Translations under genes and position numbers: made by a program
The notes under the pieces: generated by a model
Databases searched by the model: none
Told to the model about the DNA's origin: nothing
What the model saw: only the letters and a program-made list of their open reading frames with translations
Shown: positions 10,985 through 23,609 of the stretch, piece after piece
Numbering within the stretch: the first letter of the stretch is position 1
Layout: each line of letters begins with the position of its first letter
Source of the DNA: Scylla paramamosain
Taxonomy: Eukaryota; Arthropoda; Malacostraca; Decapoda; Portunidae
Assembly: GCF_035594125.1 (NCBI RefSeq)
Contig: NC_087166.1
Coordinates: 22,007,266-22,071,265 of the forward strand
DNA length: 64,000 nt
Direction of reading: 5' to 3'

Positions 10985-11800
10985 TAACATGTTGAGTGCT
11001 GTTGTGTGGCTCGTGTTTATAGCTGTTTTGCCTTGGGTGAGGTATGAGTTTAAAGAAAATCCGTCCATCACAGGAGTAAGGGTTGGCGACAGGCGGAAGT
11101 AGCATGTTGGTTCCTGGTGGAGTGTGGATCGTGGTTACAAGTGTTTGTTTGTTTGAGTTAATGGGGTATTGTTATTATTTATTTTTTTTATTTATTTATT
11201 TATTTTATATAGAATGCAGCTCCCTCATGGAAAAAAAAAAAAAAAAGGCGAGTTTCCGGGACAAGCAGAGGCAGTACTCGTGTGGATCGTGGTTACAAGT
11301 GTTTGTTTGTTTGAGGTTAATGGGGTATTGCTTATTTATTTATTTATTTATTTATTTATTTTATATAGAATGCAGCTCCCTCATGGAAAAAAAAAAAAAA
11401 GGCGAGTTTCCGGGACAAGCAGAGACAGTACTCGTAACACGTTGAGGTTTGCTTAAGTGTGGCTCGTGTTTACAACTTTTTTGCTGTGGTTGTGATATGA
11501 AGTTTTAGTTTTTTATCTTTTTTGTTTTATTTCTGTTTTGTAGACGCCGCTCCCTCACAGAAAAGAAAAAAAAAAAAAGGAGTGAGTTTCAGGGACATGC
11601 AGGGAAGTAACACGTTGAGTTTTGGTTAAGTGTGGCTCGTGTTTACAACTTAATTGCTTTGGTTGTGTCAAGAGGCTTCAGTTTTTCTTTTTTTCGGTTA
11701 TGCGTTGTGGAATGGCGCTCCCCACAGGGCTATGCAGGTACAGGAGTCGTCACGTGCTGAGTCTTGTTGAAGTGTGGCTCACATTACAACATTTTTTGCT
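10985..11800 (+). repeat. Diverged tandem array, about 120-175 bp units
   Basis: The anchor GTGTGG(C/A)TCGTG(T/G)TTACAA recurs near 11004, 11122, 11280, 11457, 11628 and 11771. Units 2 and 3 are nearly identical: each carries a (TTTA)n run, a TATAGAATGCAGCTCCCTC block, a poly-A run and GGCGAGTTTCCGGGACAAGC. The outer units are more diverged. It looks like repeated unequal crossover or replication slippage, with one recent duplication in the middle. Confidence 0.85.
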
Positions 11801-12054
11801 CTATTTAATGAATGAAGTTTTATTTACTTATTTATTTTACGGTTTTGTTTGATAGAATGATTTAAAAACACAGGAAATTACATCATAAAGACAAGTATAG
11901 TGGCAAATATAGAGGCAATTTTCTTACTGTGATGTTTTGTAGAATATTTTTTGAGTACTGTGGGAAGTTAAAGCCAAAATACGAGACTTCTAAGTAGATG
12001 CTGAATTCCGGCAGGTTTTTTTTTTTTTTTCACATCTCTCTGCTTCGTTTGGTA

Positions 12055-12550
12055 TCAAGTTTGAGTTTTCTTGTTGTTTTGTCTGATTTGTTTGATGTAT
12101 GATGTTTAAATTTTCTTACTTTTTTGTCTCTTTTTTTGCCGTATGAAGTTTAAATTTTCTTATCATTTCTCTTTTTTTAATGTGTAAGTTTTAATCTTTT
12201 TACTGTTTTTGTCTCTGCTTTGTTTGATGTACGAAGCTTAAATTTTCTTTTCGTCTCTTTTTTATGCGTATGTTTTAATTTTCTTACTGTTTTCTCTCTG
12301 CTTACTTTAATGTAGGAAGTTTAAATATTCTTACTGTTTTATCCCTTTAGTGTAAGTTTTCATTTTCATACTGTTTTGTCTTTTTTATGAGTAAGTTTGA
12401 ATTTTCTTACTGTTTTCTCTCTGCTTACTTTAATGTAGGAAGTTTAAATATTCTTACTGTTTCATCTCTTTAGTGTAAGTTTGAATTTTCTTACTATTTT
12501 GTCTCTACTTTGTTTGATATATGAAGTTTAAATTCCCTTACTGTTCTGTC
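12055..12550 (+). repeat. Degenerate ~42 bp tandem array
   Basis: About eleven units centred on AAGTTTAAATTTTCTTACTG followed by TTTTGTCTC. Anchors fall near 12105, 12150, 12233, 12319, 12389, 12442, 12476 and 12523. A ~123 bp higher-order repeat is visible where GCTTACTTTAATGTAGGAAG occurs at about 12300 and 12423. Confidence 0.75.
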
Positions 12551-13239
12551 TAGTAAAATCATTCAGAAGCACAAATTAGAGGAAAGGAACAAGACTACTA
12601 TTATGATGTATTCTGGCCACGTTTCCTTCCTTATTACTATTCTACTCTGTCTGATAATAAACTTCCTCTTTTTTGTACTTTTGCCTTTACAGAGTGAGTA
12701 AAGTTAGATTACAATAGTCGTATGAGGAATTACGTTAGTGTGGCTCATATATTCAACCAGTGCTTTTTTGTGTGGTGGATTATGAACTGCCTCCTTCCCT
12801 TAACGTATTGCTCTGCTGAATTATTGGTGCATGTGTAAGTCAAGTTGCTGCGGTCAATAAGTAACGCTAGAAGATTGGATTCCTCCTTACACTTTTTTTT
12901 TTTTATTTATTTATGTACTTTTCACTTTTTTTCTTTCTTTATTTTTTTTTCTTTTTCTCTTTTTTTTTTTTTTTTTGGTGTTGTTGAATGACGTCTGCCG
13001 CAATGGTTGCCCTTTCTTTGTTGTCTGTTGGAGTTAAATAATATCGTCTTACTTCTTAAAGATAGTTTTGGGAGCTACTGTACACAATAAAGCGCTTTTT
13101 AACTTTCCACAAACCCAGGATTTTGAAACACCGCGTTCTGCCTATCACGGTTGTGTTGAAATGCCACGCAGGTAATTAGTCGGGTTCCCACTGATGCTTT
13201 TCTCCAATGCCTTCCACTACAGTCTGCTAAATGAAAGAA
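12551..13239. other. Unassigned sequence with T-runs
   Basis: A T-rich stretch at about 12890-12980 lies in ordinary sequence. No gene or clear repeat was found. Confidence 0.55.
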
Positions 13240-13585
13240 TTAAAACAACGAAATCTCTTGAAATACTGTCCGTATGGCAAGAAAAAACAATAAATAGTTA
13301 AGAAAATAAGATAAATAAACAAAAGAAACAATGAAACCTTCCTCTTCTTTCCTTCTACACGGTGACTTAAGAATCAGGGCACATACGTAACACGAGTATT
13401 TTCTTCTGTTTCTCGTTTGCACATAGAATACAAGTTGAACAAAAAATCAGCAAATGGGTTAAGAAAATAAAGTAAATAAACAAAAAAACATAAATCAGCT
13501 TTCCACGTCTTACCTTCTACAGGGTGACTAAAAAAATCTGGACACACCCACAACATCACAAATATTTTCTTCTGTTTCTCTTTTC
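13240..13585. repeat. Tandem duplication, about 170 bp unit, two copies
   Basis: Both copies contain GTTAAGAAAATAA(G/A)(A/G)TAAATAAACAAAA, then CCTTCTACA(C/G)GGTGACT and TATTTTCTTCTGTTTCTC, in the same order. The copies differ by substitutions and small indels. Confidence 0.8.
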
Positions 13586-13898
13586 TAGATCTCCGAGTTG
13601 GTAGGGAGAAAGAAAACTAACTTAGTACTGCTGTTGAGTGGCATGGACGGTGGAGTGGTGGGGGGGGGGGGTCACGTTGGGAATATAGCAATAAAAAATC
13701 ATTACAAATATACACTTTTTCCCTAAACTTCTGGGTCACCGTTTGAGTTATCATTGCAGTTTTACAGCGGAGATTAACAATGAATGGAGTAGTAACAGGG
13801 GGAAGCAGACAATTAGAACGCAGAGCACCACACAGATACACTAGATAAAAACACAACGAAGATACAAGAAAAATAAAGGAGGAGGAGAGGACGTGAGC

Positions 13899-14046
<148 letters not shown>

Positions 14047-14474
14047 TACCTGTACATCACTAATGAAAACAGGCAGGTTAGTTTGTCTGTCTGTCAGTTC
14101 ATCGAATCTTATGTGTTCCCACGGAGACACTCTTCCCACGGTCTAATTAAATGTCCGGTCTCTCGTCACCTTTTCTTTGTTCCTTCACAGTTCCTCTGGT
14201 TAATCATTATTCGACTTCTACGCCTCTAGTTATTTTTGGTGTAATTACTTCGTGCATCTTTTACTATTCATAGACTTGTCAGTGTCATACATCTCAATGA
14301 TTTACTAGTGACTTTTTTATCATTATGCGTATTTATTTTACGTTTTTTTTTTTTTTTTTTACTCTTACTCTTGATCTATTCTGCCTATTTTCGTTTGCTG
14401 ATGCATCTGTTCTGTGGTATGCGTTTTTTCTGTTTATTCGTTCATTTAGTTTCATACGTTCTTTCAATTTCCAG

Positions 14475-14750
14475 AACTGACGCGAGGTGGCGATATTTTA
14501 ATTAACACTGAAATACGTACATTGATGTTTCCTTTTGGCTATCACTGAGTCTTCGAACAGCTTCACTCCCTCTCTGTGTTTTTAGATTGGGATTGTGTAT
14601 GCTCTAAATGACGCGAGGTGGCGATGCTGAAGCGAAACTGAATTACGAGCTATGATTTACTTCTTCACTTGTTTATTTTTATCTATCAATGAGGCTTGAG
14701 ACAACCTCACTCACTCCTTGTTTTAGATTAGCACAGTGTGTATTGCATTC
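14475..14750. repeat. Tandem duplication, about 131 bp unit, two copies
   Basis: TGACGCGAGGTGGCGAT occurs at about 14479 and 14610. Each is followed by a matching series ending in CACTC and a TTTTTAGATT/TTTTAGATTA block. Confidence 0.75.
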
Positions 14751-14819
14751 GATCATAAGTGACGTTTAATTTATCTTTGGCAGTGTTGCTCTTCAGATCC
14801 AAACACTTCTCTCTGTGAT

Positions 14820-15605
14820 GGTGAACTTCGAAGAATCTTTGTAAGTTGGATATTTTCAAAGTAACTTTTGTGCTTTCCAAAATACCTTTTTACAACAATG
14901 AGGTTCGAAAATTTCCACAAATCAGATGTTTTCAGCTCCATTTTTGCTTATTGAGCTTATGTACGTAAAACTTGTCGAACTTGAGACTCCAAACATACAG
15001 ACAACTGACACTTACTTACTGCTTTCAAAGAGGATGAAGTGTTGCAAGAATTTCCGTCATTATTTCACGTGAACATGACAAGTATGCATTTCCAACGAGA
15101 TAAAGTCAGAAATTTCACATCAGCCTGATATTTATTTGCTGCTTTGAAGAAGATAAAGCGTTGTAAGACTTTTCATGTCAATTTGATGTGTATTTACTGT
15201 TGTCAAGAAGATCAACTAAAGTAAACATTTTCACGTGAATCTAGCTTTTATTTACTGCTATGTAGAATAACTAAGAATGTTTACGTGAATTCAATATTTA
15301 CTAACTGATTTCAAGGAGATAAACTGATAGAGTGTTGTAAGAATTTTCACGCTGATTTGATGTATACGGTTTTCAAGAAGGGTAAGCGTTGTAAAAGTTC
15401 TCATGAATCCGTTATTTATTTACTGTTCGCAAGAAGATAAAGTGCAGTAATAATCTTCGTGTTGTAAGAATTTTCACATGAATCTGATGTGTTCAGTTTT
15501 CAAGAAGGGCAAGCGTTATAAAAATGTTTTCATGAATCCGATATTTATTTACCGTTCGCAGGAAGATAAAGTGTAGCAAAAATCTTCACGTGAATCAGAT
15601 GCAGA
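14820..15605 (+). repeat. Degenerate tandem array, about 55-65 bp units
   Basis: The recurring elements are AAGAAGATAAAGTG, TTGTAAGAATTTTCAC and GTGAATC(T/C)GAT(G/A)T(T/A)TATTTACTG. A longer ~120 bp repeat is visible between about 15360-15480 and 15480-15605. 15606-15938 is unassigned. Confidence 0.75.
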
Positions 15606-15938
15606 GACAAACGGGGCAGTAATTCTCTTGTCGCCTTCCTGATCGGGGCAGCGTCACTCGTAACTCCCTCAACTCTCCCTCCTCTGAGCACTCCAAACAT
15701 TACTCATCGCCTTTACAGTTATTCCACCGCGGGACTGTAACACATGAACAATTCTCCGACAGATTTCGAGTAACATTTTTGGAGGATGAATGGCTGATCT
15801 TATTTTTTACTGTTACTTTATATCTCTGTTATAAAGAATGAACTTAAGTCATTTTTTTGTATGTGTTGAAGCGACACCTTGCTGGGCTGAGGTGAGGGAG
15901 ATACGAACAAAAGGTTGAGACTAGACACTTATTTCTTC

Positions 15939-16315
15939 CTCCTCCTTCTCCTCCTCCTCCTCCTCCTCCTCCTCCTTCTCCTCCTCCTCCTCCTCCTCCT
16001 CCTCCTCCTCCTCTTCCTCCTCCTTCTCCTCCTCCTCCTCCTCCTCCTCCTCCTCCTCCTCTTCCTCCTCCTCCTCTGGCTCATTTTAAGTCTTATCTGT
16101 TTTCCGTTCGTTGTCTGCCACCTTTTTTTTTTACCCTTTTTCTTCCTCTTCTTTATATTCTCCCTTCTCTTTCTCTTTTCCTTCCTCTTCCTCCTCTCCC
16201 TCTTATCTTCATCATCATCACCATCATCATCCTCCATTTTCTACCCTTCCTCCTCCTCCTTCTCCTCCTCCTCCTCCTCCTCCTCCTCCTCCTCCTCCTC
16301 CTCCTCCTTCTCCTC
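15939..16315. repeat. (TCC)n-rich tract
   Basis: (TCC)n with TTC interruptions at about 15939-16077 and 16246-16313, joined by T/C-rich DNA with an (ATC)n patch near 16208-16232. Confidence 0.95.
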
Positions 16316-16400
16316 ATATGCTATGCTAGATATATACAACAGAAAAAAAATGGAAAAGTACAAAGATAAAATCGAGAAAGAAAGAGAAAAAATAATGGTG

Positions 16401-16401
<1 letters not shown>

Positions 16402-16477
<76 letters not shown>
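16402..16477. repeat. (GT)n microsatellite
   Basis: About 38 uninterrupted GT units. Confidence 0.98.
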
Positions 16478-16479
<2 letters not shown>

Positions 16480-16654
16480 GAGAAACGTAGTATTCTTCAA
16501 GACAGGGATGCGTAAGTGGCCGATAAGACAAGTAAGTGCATTGTTAGATAGCGCTTCATGAGACAGTGTGGTGTGGGATCAGACGTGCTATTTTATGCAA
16601 ATCTCAATGATAAACCTCATTATTAGAGCCCAAATAAAAAGAAAGAAGAGTGTT

Positions 16655-16918
16655 AGTGGTAATGGTGGTGGTGGTGGTGGTGGTGGTAGTGGTGGAGGCG
16701 GCGGAGGAGGAGGAGGAGGAAGAGGAGGAGGAGGAGGAGGAGGAAGAGGAGGAGGAGGAGGAGGAGGAAATGATAGTGGTGGTGGTGGTGAAGAGAGTCT
16801 GAAAACACTACATCTTTCTCTTGCCATCAACAGCAATGGGATCATATGACATTTCTTCTTAGTTTGCAAGTAAATAAATAAATAAATAGATAAATAAATA
16901 AATAAATAAATAAATAAG
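16655..16918. repeat. (GGT)n, (GGA)n and (AAAT)n cluster
   Basis: (GGT)n at about 16661-16692 grades into (GGA)n to about 16768, with another GGT run near 16778-16790 and (AAAT)n at about 16869-16918. Confidence 0.94.
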
Positions 16919-17175
16919 TAGCCCAAAAATAAAAACTCGCCTACAGTAAATAAAAAAAAAAAGAAAAAAGAAAAAAGTTACATTAAATTCTACATCTTAC
17001 TATTTAAAAACAAAAAGTACCTCAAGATTCCAAAAGCAACACACACACACACACACTGCCGGACACTGTTTGGGGGGGGGGATGCGGCCAACTATTTACT
17101 GCCTCCATAAACAAAAGGCAGAGTGGACGCCGCCTTCAGGGTCAGGGAATGTGCATGCTGGGAACCCTGATGCTC

Positions 17176-17199
17176 TGCTGTTGTTGTTGTTATTGTTAC

Positions 17200-17262
<63 letters not shown>

Positions 17263-17408
17263 CAATGCTAGTGACTATCATTATCTTTCCCGGTTTGCCT
17301 GATTAATATTTTTTTTATTTTCTTTACTTAATGTTCTCTAACAATGCAATTACTGTCATTAATTATTATTATTATCATTATTATTATCATTATCATTGTT
17401 ATTATTAC
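17176..17408. repeat. (TTA)n microsatellite and degenerate (ATT)n
   Basis: (TTG/TTA)n becomes pure (TTA)n through about 17262, and degenerate ATT/ATC triplets follow at about 17358-17408. 17409-17770 is unassigned. Confidence 0.92.
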
Positions 17409-17779
17409 AACTTATGTTAGTGACAGCCATTATTATCTTTCCTTGTTTGCCTCATGGTTAACTTCCTCTTCCAAAACACAGGTGTAGTGGTGTAGGAAAT
17501 TTCTGTAGACTCATCTGTGTAACGTGACTCAACTGAAAAATGTCTGTCCTTATCTACGTATATATCCTTATCGTTACATATACTTCCTACTCCTCTACGT
17601 GTGTCGACATTTTTGTGTTTGTTTCTGCATTTATGTCTATTTCTGTATGTATGTCTACTCAACATGAATCTGTCTACGTCCATCTATCTACCTATCTGTC
17701 TATCGCTCCACTGACCTTTCTATCGATCTTCTCTAATATATAAGGAATGACGCTTCATCGTATCCAGTATGACTCAAGA

Positions 17780-18170
17780 CGCTCTTTCCGTTCACTTCTC
17801 ATTGGCCTCCACCTGTCACACTTCTCGCACAGCCCAAGAAGCACTTAGTTCCCAGCGTGGTGGCTTCATTTCACACCCAGCATCCAAACCCCATCTCACT
17901 ACACCCCTTCCCTTCATGCAGTCCATCTCAACACACTCCTTCCTTTCATCCAAACCTCATTCCAGCACATTCTCTCCCTTCACCCAGACTATCACGATAC
18001 ACTGCCTCTCACCCCAACATCCTGGTACATCACTCATCACCCCCTCCTCTCACACGCTACACTCCGTCTTCCACTGCATCCACACCTCGTTTCACATGCC
18101 ACACTGCCTCGCACACCCAGCATCACCTCACACGCTACACTCCCTCCTTATCGCCTAATGTCACACCTAT
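17780..18170 (+). repeat. Degenerate C/A/T-rich tandem tract, about 30-45 bp
   Basis: Phrases such as CACACCCAGCATC, ATCCAAACCxCAT and CACACGCTACACTCC recur in loose order. The two long plus-strand frames here (to 18158 and 18279) read this repeat, so I do not call a gene. Confidence 0.55.
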
Positions 18171-19010
18171 TCCTCTCCTTCGCCAGAGTACATTGTTTCC
18201 TCGTATCGCGGAGTACCCGGGGCGCCGGTGGTGGTGGAGTGAGGTGCAGAGGTGGCCGGGGTCTTGTCTCGGGCGATGACAGGCGATAGCGAGGCAGCGG
18301 CGCATGTAACACTACCTCTTCTTTTCTTTCTGTATCTCCCTCAGGCGCCCGAACCCGACTTTGAACTCAGCCACGTACGTCCAGAGGTATTTTGACTCGA
18401 TATGCTGTTGCTTTGTGATTTATGGATGCAGAGTTCCAGACTACATCTCGTCTTTTTTTTTTTTTTTTTTTCCTGGTTCTCGTCTCCGCTCCTGACCCCG
18501 TTGCGTTGGGCGGTTCCTCGGCTTCCGCTGCAGTCACCTGAGATTTATTGCAGCTCTGTCTCTTCCATGCGCCGCCTCGCCTCTGCTTGCTGTTCCTGCG
18601 TAATGCTTTTCCTTCACGGTCGGCACTCGTGTGGATCTAGAGTCGTGGTCAAAAGTCCGAGTAAACACTTGTTTCCGTATTTTTGTAACATTACGGGGGC
18701 CATATCCTGTGTTTCTGTAGGCTGTAACGCAGGATATATCGGTGTTTCTAAGTATGCTTTCATGATGCTAGTGATGATTTAATGAACGCTCTATGTCATC
18801 ATTGCGAGAAATGACACCATGATCTTTCGAAGTAGTACTTTTGAGAAGCTAAAATGTTAAAGAATGCGGACTCACTTTCGCTGTTTTTATCGTGTTTCTT
18901 TAGTCATTAGTCCATTGATCTGCTCTCCTAACACAGACTCGGGTGCAGCCGTGGCGGGAAGGCACTAACTTCCATTATGTCTGACATCTTTTCTTAGTCT
19001 TTGGTCTCAT
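18171..19010. other. Unassigned, moderately GC-rich sequence
   Basis: One of the more complex, less repetitive stretches, with a T-run at about 18453-18471. A 126-codon frame (18402-18782, plus) has no recognisable domain and no supporting signals, so I do not call it. Confidence 0.5.
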
Positions 19011-19380
19011 GATTTTTTTTTTTTTTAATGCAAGAAGGCGACTGGCCAAGGGCAATAAAAAAAAAACTGTATAATAAAAAGTCCCACTTAATGCCATGTC
19101 CCATAGAGAATTCCAGATAGAAAAATCAAATAATGGAGGATAAGTGTCTTGAAACCTCCCTTTTGAAAGAGGAAGGAGGAAATACAGAAACAGGCAGGGA
19201 GTTCCAGAGTTTACCAGCGAAAGGAAGGAATGACTGAGAATACTGGTTAACTCCTGCATTAGAGAGGTGGACAGAATAGGGATCTGTTGACACCTCTTAC
19301 GAAACCTGGCAACTGATAGACTCTTAGCAGATCGGAAAACATCACAATGTAGGAAAACCTTAAGCAGAGTGGAAGTAAGT
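19011..19380 (+). mobile_element. Dispersed repeat family C, longer copy
   Basis: It begins with a T-run and an AATGCAAGAAGGCGACTGG head, then CCAAGGGCAATAAAA. The head matches 33062-33160, which carries ACTGGCCAAGGGCAACAAAA in the same context. The copy continues for about 300 bp through AGGCAGGGAGTTCCAGAG and CTGGTTAACTCCTGCATTAG blocks. No terminal repeats were seen and the class is unknown. Confidence 0.6.
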
Positions 19381-19384
19381 GTGG

Positions 19385-19600
19385 ACGGTTACTTGATTTC
19401 TGTTAAAGTACTGTACATTCTTCTGAAGTGTGTCAAATCTGAATAGTAGCCCCATATATTCTTCCAAGTGTCAAATTTTAATAGTAACCCCATGCATTCT
19501 TTCAAGTGTGTCAACTATTATTAAATTAAAATCCCCATAGTACATTTTTCTATGTGTCAAATGTGAATAGCGCCCCCATGCACCTTTCTTAATGAGTATT
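19385..19600 (+). repeat. Degenerate ~42 bp tandem array, about four units
   Basis: GTGTCAAATxTGAATAGxxxCCCCAT recurs near 19430, 19468, 19508 (diverged) and 19555, each followed by a CATTCTT-type spacer. Beyond it, a short (ATCT)n lies at about 19764-19788. Confidence 0.75.
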
Positions 19601-19989
19601 GCTCGTATCAAGGGATAGGGATTGATGAGTTCCGTCTTGGCTCAAGGTAGTTTTTCGGCAGGTGAGGTTGCGTTCCCTCGCTACACTAGGCAGCGCTGTA
19701 TGTAATTTATAGTATAATATATGAACTGATTACTATTATATTGCTTGTTGTGGTCAATAAACTATCTATCTATCTATCTATCTATCTACCTATTTGTGAC
19801 CTTTGTGATGCGGAGCCATAACTCAATCAAGTACTCCCGGAACTTCCACGTATTCGGCATCACAAAACCTTTCCTTTCCACTTACAGTCTAAAAGGAACA
19901 ATAAACAACTTCTATAGGCTTCCCGGTACAATTATATACCCAGAAAGGTCCTTCAGGGATCTGTTTATTTAATAAAACCTCGTCTTACT

Positions 19990-20165
19990 GAGTTTGTCCC
20001 TCCCCATTCCTTCCCATCCCTACCCATCCTGCCAGTCACAACTCAACCCTCCCAGTTCCTTCCCATCCCTTCCCCATCCCTCCTAGTTCCTCTCCATCCC
20101 TCCCCAGCCCTTCCCATCCTTCCCCATCCCTTCCCAGCCCTACCCCATCCCTCCCCATCCCCACC
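19990..20165 (+). repeat. Degenerate CCC(A/T)TCC pyrimidine tract
   Basis: Variants of TTCCCATCCC and CCCCAGCCC repeat with about a 5 bp step. 20166-20394 is unassigned. Confidence 0.75.
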
Positions 20166-20394
20166 TACTAACTGCGTACTACTGTAACACCATCCAGCCT
20201 ATCCTCCTCCGCTCCTTTCATCTGCACCGCCCCGTGTCCTCCCTTTATCTGCTGCTAATGACTTGTTCCCCGCATCCTCAGGAGTCGAGTGAAGGTATGG
20301 CGTCGCATGAATACACGAGCCACTCACTCACTGGCCTCCCAACTACTGACGGGGATGGAGGGTAAATGTGAAGCTGCTGGGACTAAGACGCTGA

Positions 20395-20740
20395 AGAAGA
20401 AAAGAAGATTGGTTCAAGAAAGAAGGAATACAAAGGAAGTGAAGTGGTAGAAAATAGAGACAGAGGAAAAAAAAAAAAAAAACTGACTAGTCCAAGAAAG
20501 AGGGAATACGAAGGAAGTGAAGAGGAAGGAAAAAAAAATACTGACTGATGTAAGAAAGAAAGAATACATAGATAATGAAGAGGAAGAGAAAAACAAAAAA
20601 AAAATGACTGGTCCAAGAAAGGAATACAATGGAAATGAAAAGGAAGAGGAAAAACTAACTGATCAAAGAAAGAAAATACAATGAAAATGAAGAGGAAGAA
20701 AGAAAAAAAAAAGACTGGTCCAAGAAAGAAGAAACATAAA
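20395..20740 (+). repeat. Tandem array, about 55-65 bp units, six copies
   Basis: Each unit has GACTGGTCCAAGAAAG, a GGAATACAA(A/T)GGAA block, GTGAAGAGGAAG and then an A-run. Units start near 20408, 20483, 20540, 20604, 20655 and 20711. Confidence 0.85.
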
Positions 20741-20865
20741 GGAACAACAAAGATATGCAGAAGAGGAACAAACTGTAGATGTATTAGTCCTTAAAGGGTT
20801 AATCGTGAGGGTACTGTTTAACATACAATGAAAGAAACAGAATCGCACAAACAATGAGTTCTCCT

Positions 20866-21122
20866 CCTCCTCCTCCTTCCTTTCTTCCTCCTCATCCTTC
20901 CCTTCCTCCTCCTCCTCCTCCTCCTTATCTTCCCTCGAATCGAGACTGGCAAGAATATATAAAAGAAAAGAAAATAGTGCAGAAATATACAAGGCGAAGA
21001 TACACAAAGAGAATTTGATTAGGATGATGAATAATTTGGCCAGCAACTACTACAAGAAAAAGAAAACAGCAAGCAAAACAACAACTAACTCTACTACAAC
21101 AACAACAACAACAACAACAACA

Positions 21123-21159
<37 letters not shown>

Positions 21160-21300
21160 TATTACTACTACAACAGCAGCAACAGCAACAACAACAACTA
21201 CTACTACTACTATTACTACTATATTACTACTACAACAGCAGCAGCAACGACAACAACAACAACAAAAACAACAACAACAACAACAACAACAACAAAGACA
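20866..21300. repeat. (CTC)n then an (AAC)/(ACT)/(AGC) triplet mosaic
   Basis: (CTC)n with TTC breaks at about 20866-20933. From about 21078 to 21298, blocks of AAC, ACT and CAGCAA triplets alternate, including a duplicated segment ACTATATTACTACTACAAC (about 21154 and 21219). Confidence 0.92.
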
Positions 21301-21398
21301 AGAGTACCCCACAAGGCAGACGGACTGGTCGGGTAACTCAATTTACACACAAACAGACACACACAACTTGCACATAATCAAACAAACAACAACGGCAT

Positions 21399-21400
<2 letters not shown>

Positions 21401-21470
<70 letters not shown>
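21401..21470. repeat. (AC)n microsatellite
   Basis: About 35 uninterrupted AC units. Confidence 0.97.
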
Positions 21471-21474
<4 letters not shown>

Positions 21475-21557
21475 TATTTCAAAGTCTGGAATAATACGAT
21501 GTCTTAGTTTGAAGTGTGTGTGGTAAAAAGGAATCAACTCTCATTGCCACAATCACA

Positions 21558-21715
21558 ATCACCACCACCACCACCACCACACCACTACCACCACCACCGC
21601 CGCCATCACCAAAATCACTTGCAAAAACAATAAGAACAACAACAACAAAACAAAAACCCTAAACATATCAACACCACCACCATCACCACCACCACCACCA
21701 CCACCACCAACAACA
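21558..21715. repeat. (ACC)n and (AAC)n cluster
   Basis: (ACC)n at about 21560-21600 and 21671-21712, with (AAC)n in between. Confidence 0.93.
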
Positions 21716-21749
21716 GCCTCCACTCTGTATTCACCGCTCTCCACATACA

Positions 21750-22330
21750 TAATTATCTCGGGAAAAATATTACGTTACTTAACAATAAAGTAAATATAAC
21801 AGACCACTTAAATATAAAAGCTGATAACAATACATTAATAAAATACTTTCTAAATAAAATATCATATTTCACATGTATAAAACTGCACTCAGCGAAGAAG
21901 AAAACTGGGAAGTGAGCAGATGAACAACAAAGGTTAGGAATTATTTACAATTTTACGCAAGCAGAAAATTAATAAGCTTAGTATCAATTTACAAATTTTA
22001 CAATTACGAAAACACTAATAAATGAATAAGTTCTAAAGAAAATTAATAACGAAAGCTGCAAATTGTTCAGAGTTATACAAAAACAAACTAAGCAATATAT
22101 AACTTCTATGAAAAAAAATCTATAGTAAAATACAGTAGTTAAGAAAACAACAAAAAGCATATCATTTGTATGGTAAACAAATAAAAAAAGCTAGCAGTTA
22201 TAATGTAAAGACGAAATTACATCTACTTACCGTCCCTAAGTGAACACGCAGAAGCAGAAAAAATAGAAAAAAATCATTCGTATTTAAAAGCCTCCAAATG
22301 ACTTATGATAGAATTAATTACTTCTGTGTA
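21750..22330. other. AT-rich unassigned sequence
   Basis: Strongly A-rich on the plus strand, with no long frame, period or RNA gene that I can see. Confidence 0.6.
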
Positions 22331-22513
22331 AATATTAGCAGCGGGAAACACTGCGCCAGGCCTCTCTGTTGACTTTCCCTGGCGTCATCAGCTCCCTCGT
22401 CCCTCTCCCTCTCTCCCTCCTCTCACTCTCCTACCTCTCTCCACGCCGCCTTTTCTCCGTACTCTCCCATTCTCCTGTTAATTAGTCTATTCCACGCCAG
22501 GACTGTTCACGCG

Positions 22514-22719
22514 CATCTCTCTCTCTCTCTCTCTCTCTCTGGGGTCGGGCGGTTCTATAGTTCTATGCTTCTATGGCTCGGTTCGCCTATGAATGTTGTG
22601 GGATCGACTCTGGTTCATGTCAGTTTCTTAGTGGGAGAGGTAACATTTTTTTTTTTTTCTCGTACCCAAGGCCAACGTCATTTTAATTCTTTGTTGTGGG
22701 GTCATAAGTCAACTAAAAT

Positions 22720-22795
<76 letters not shown>
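22514..22795. repeat. Two (CT)n microsatellites
   Basis: A short (CT)n at about 22518-22541 and a longer one at about 22721-22795 with a single CC phase break. DNA between them and on to 23551 is unassigned. Confidence 0.93.
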
Positions 22796-22798
<3 letters not shown>

Positions 22799-23551
22799 GC
22801 CAAACATCATGAAAATATAAACATTTTCACTCAGAAACAAAAACGGAACAGTAGTTTTCGATTCTTTAAATTCACCAACTCGTCTCCAATAGAGCAACAA
22901 ATGAACTATGAAGAACACCTGAAAATACTTCTTCATTAGTTTCCTTAACTCATCTTTCCTTCACTTCATTCTAAAACTATTTCGCTTTTATGAGAGTCAA
23001 CAGGTACTACGTTCACTTAGTACTCGATGTCTCCTTCACTCTAGAACCACCTCGAGTCTTGAATGCGTCAAAAATTATCTTCCTCTCTTTAAAACTTCAC
23101 GTCGGAAGGAAGGGAGTACGGCTCAGTAGCCAGTCATGTGATTACCAGTGAATAAGTTGGCAGGGAGTAGCGGGAAGCGTGTAATGGGATGCTGGGATGA
23201 CTGGAACGTAGTGTCGTGACGGAGAAGCTTTCCATCGTACTGTTCGCCACTCACGTAATAAATGTCAGATTATCAAGTAAACACCAGTAAACCTTTCTCC
23301 GTCCACGCCATGTTCAAGTTATAAAGGGTCAGATTATTCAGCAAATCTCAACTAAACCTCTTCCTTTCCACTCACAAACTGTTGGAACAATCATTCCCGA
23401 GTTTGCGAGTAAATGTTAAAGTTTTCTACCAGATACGGTTTTTCAAAGGAATGGAGTTGTTAAATTATGGACCAAAGCTTTCCCGAATCACGTTATTTTT
23501 GCAGCGTGACAGTAGTGCAACTTAAATCTGTGATGTTAAGATAGGTTTTCT

Positions 23552-23609
23552 GCTGCCTCTTTCTCTCTCTCGCTTCTACCGCTGCCTCTTTCTCTCTCTC
23601 GCTTCTACC
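23552..23609 (+). repeat. Perfect 29 bp direct duplication
   Basis: Two adjacent identical copies of a unit that starts GCTGCCTC and ends CGCTTCTACC. 23610-24179 is unassigned. Confidence 0.97.

Noticed and set aside
18402..18782. 126-codon plus-strand frame in relatively complex sequence
   Set aside because: No recognisable domain, a T-run inside it, and no splice or start context that distinguishes it from chance.
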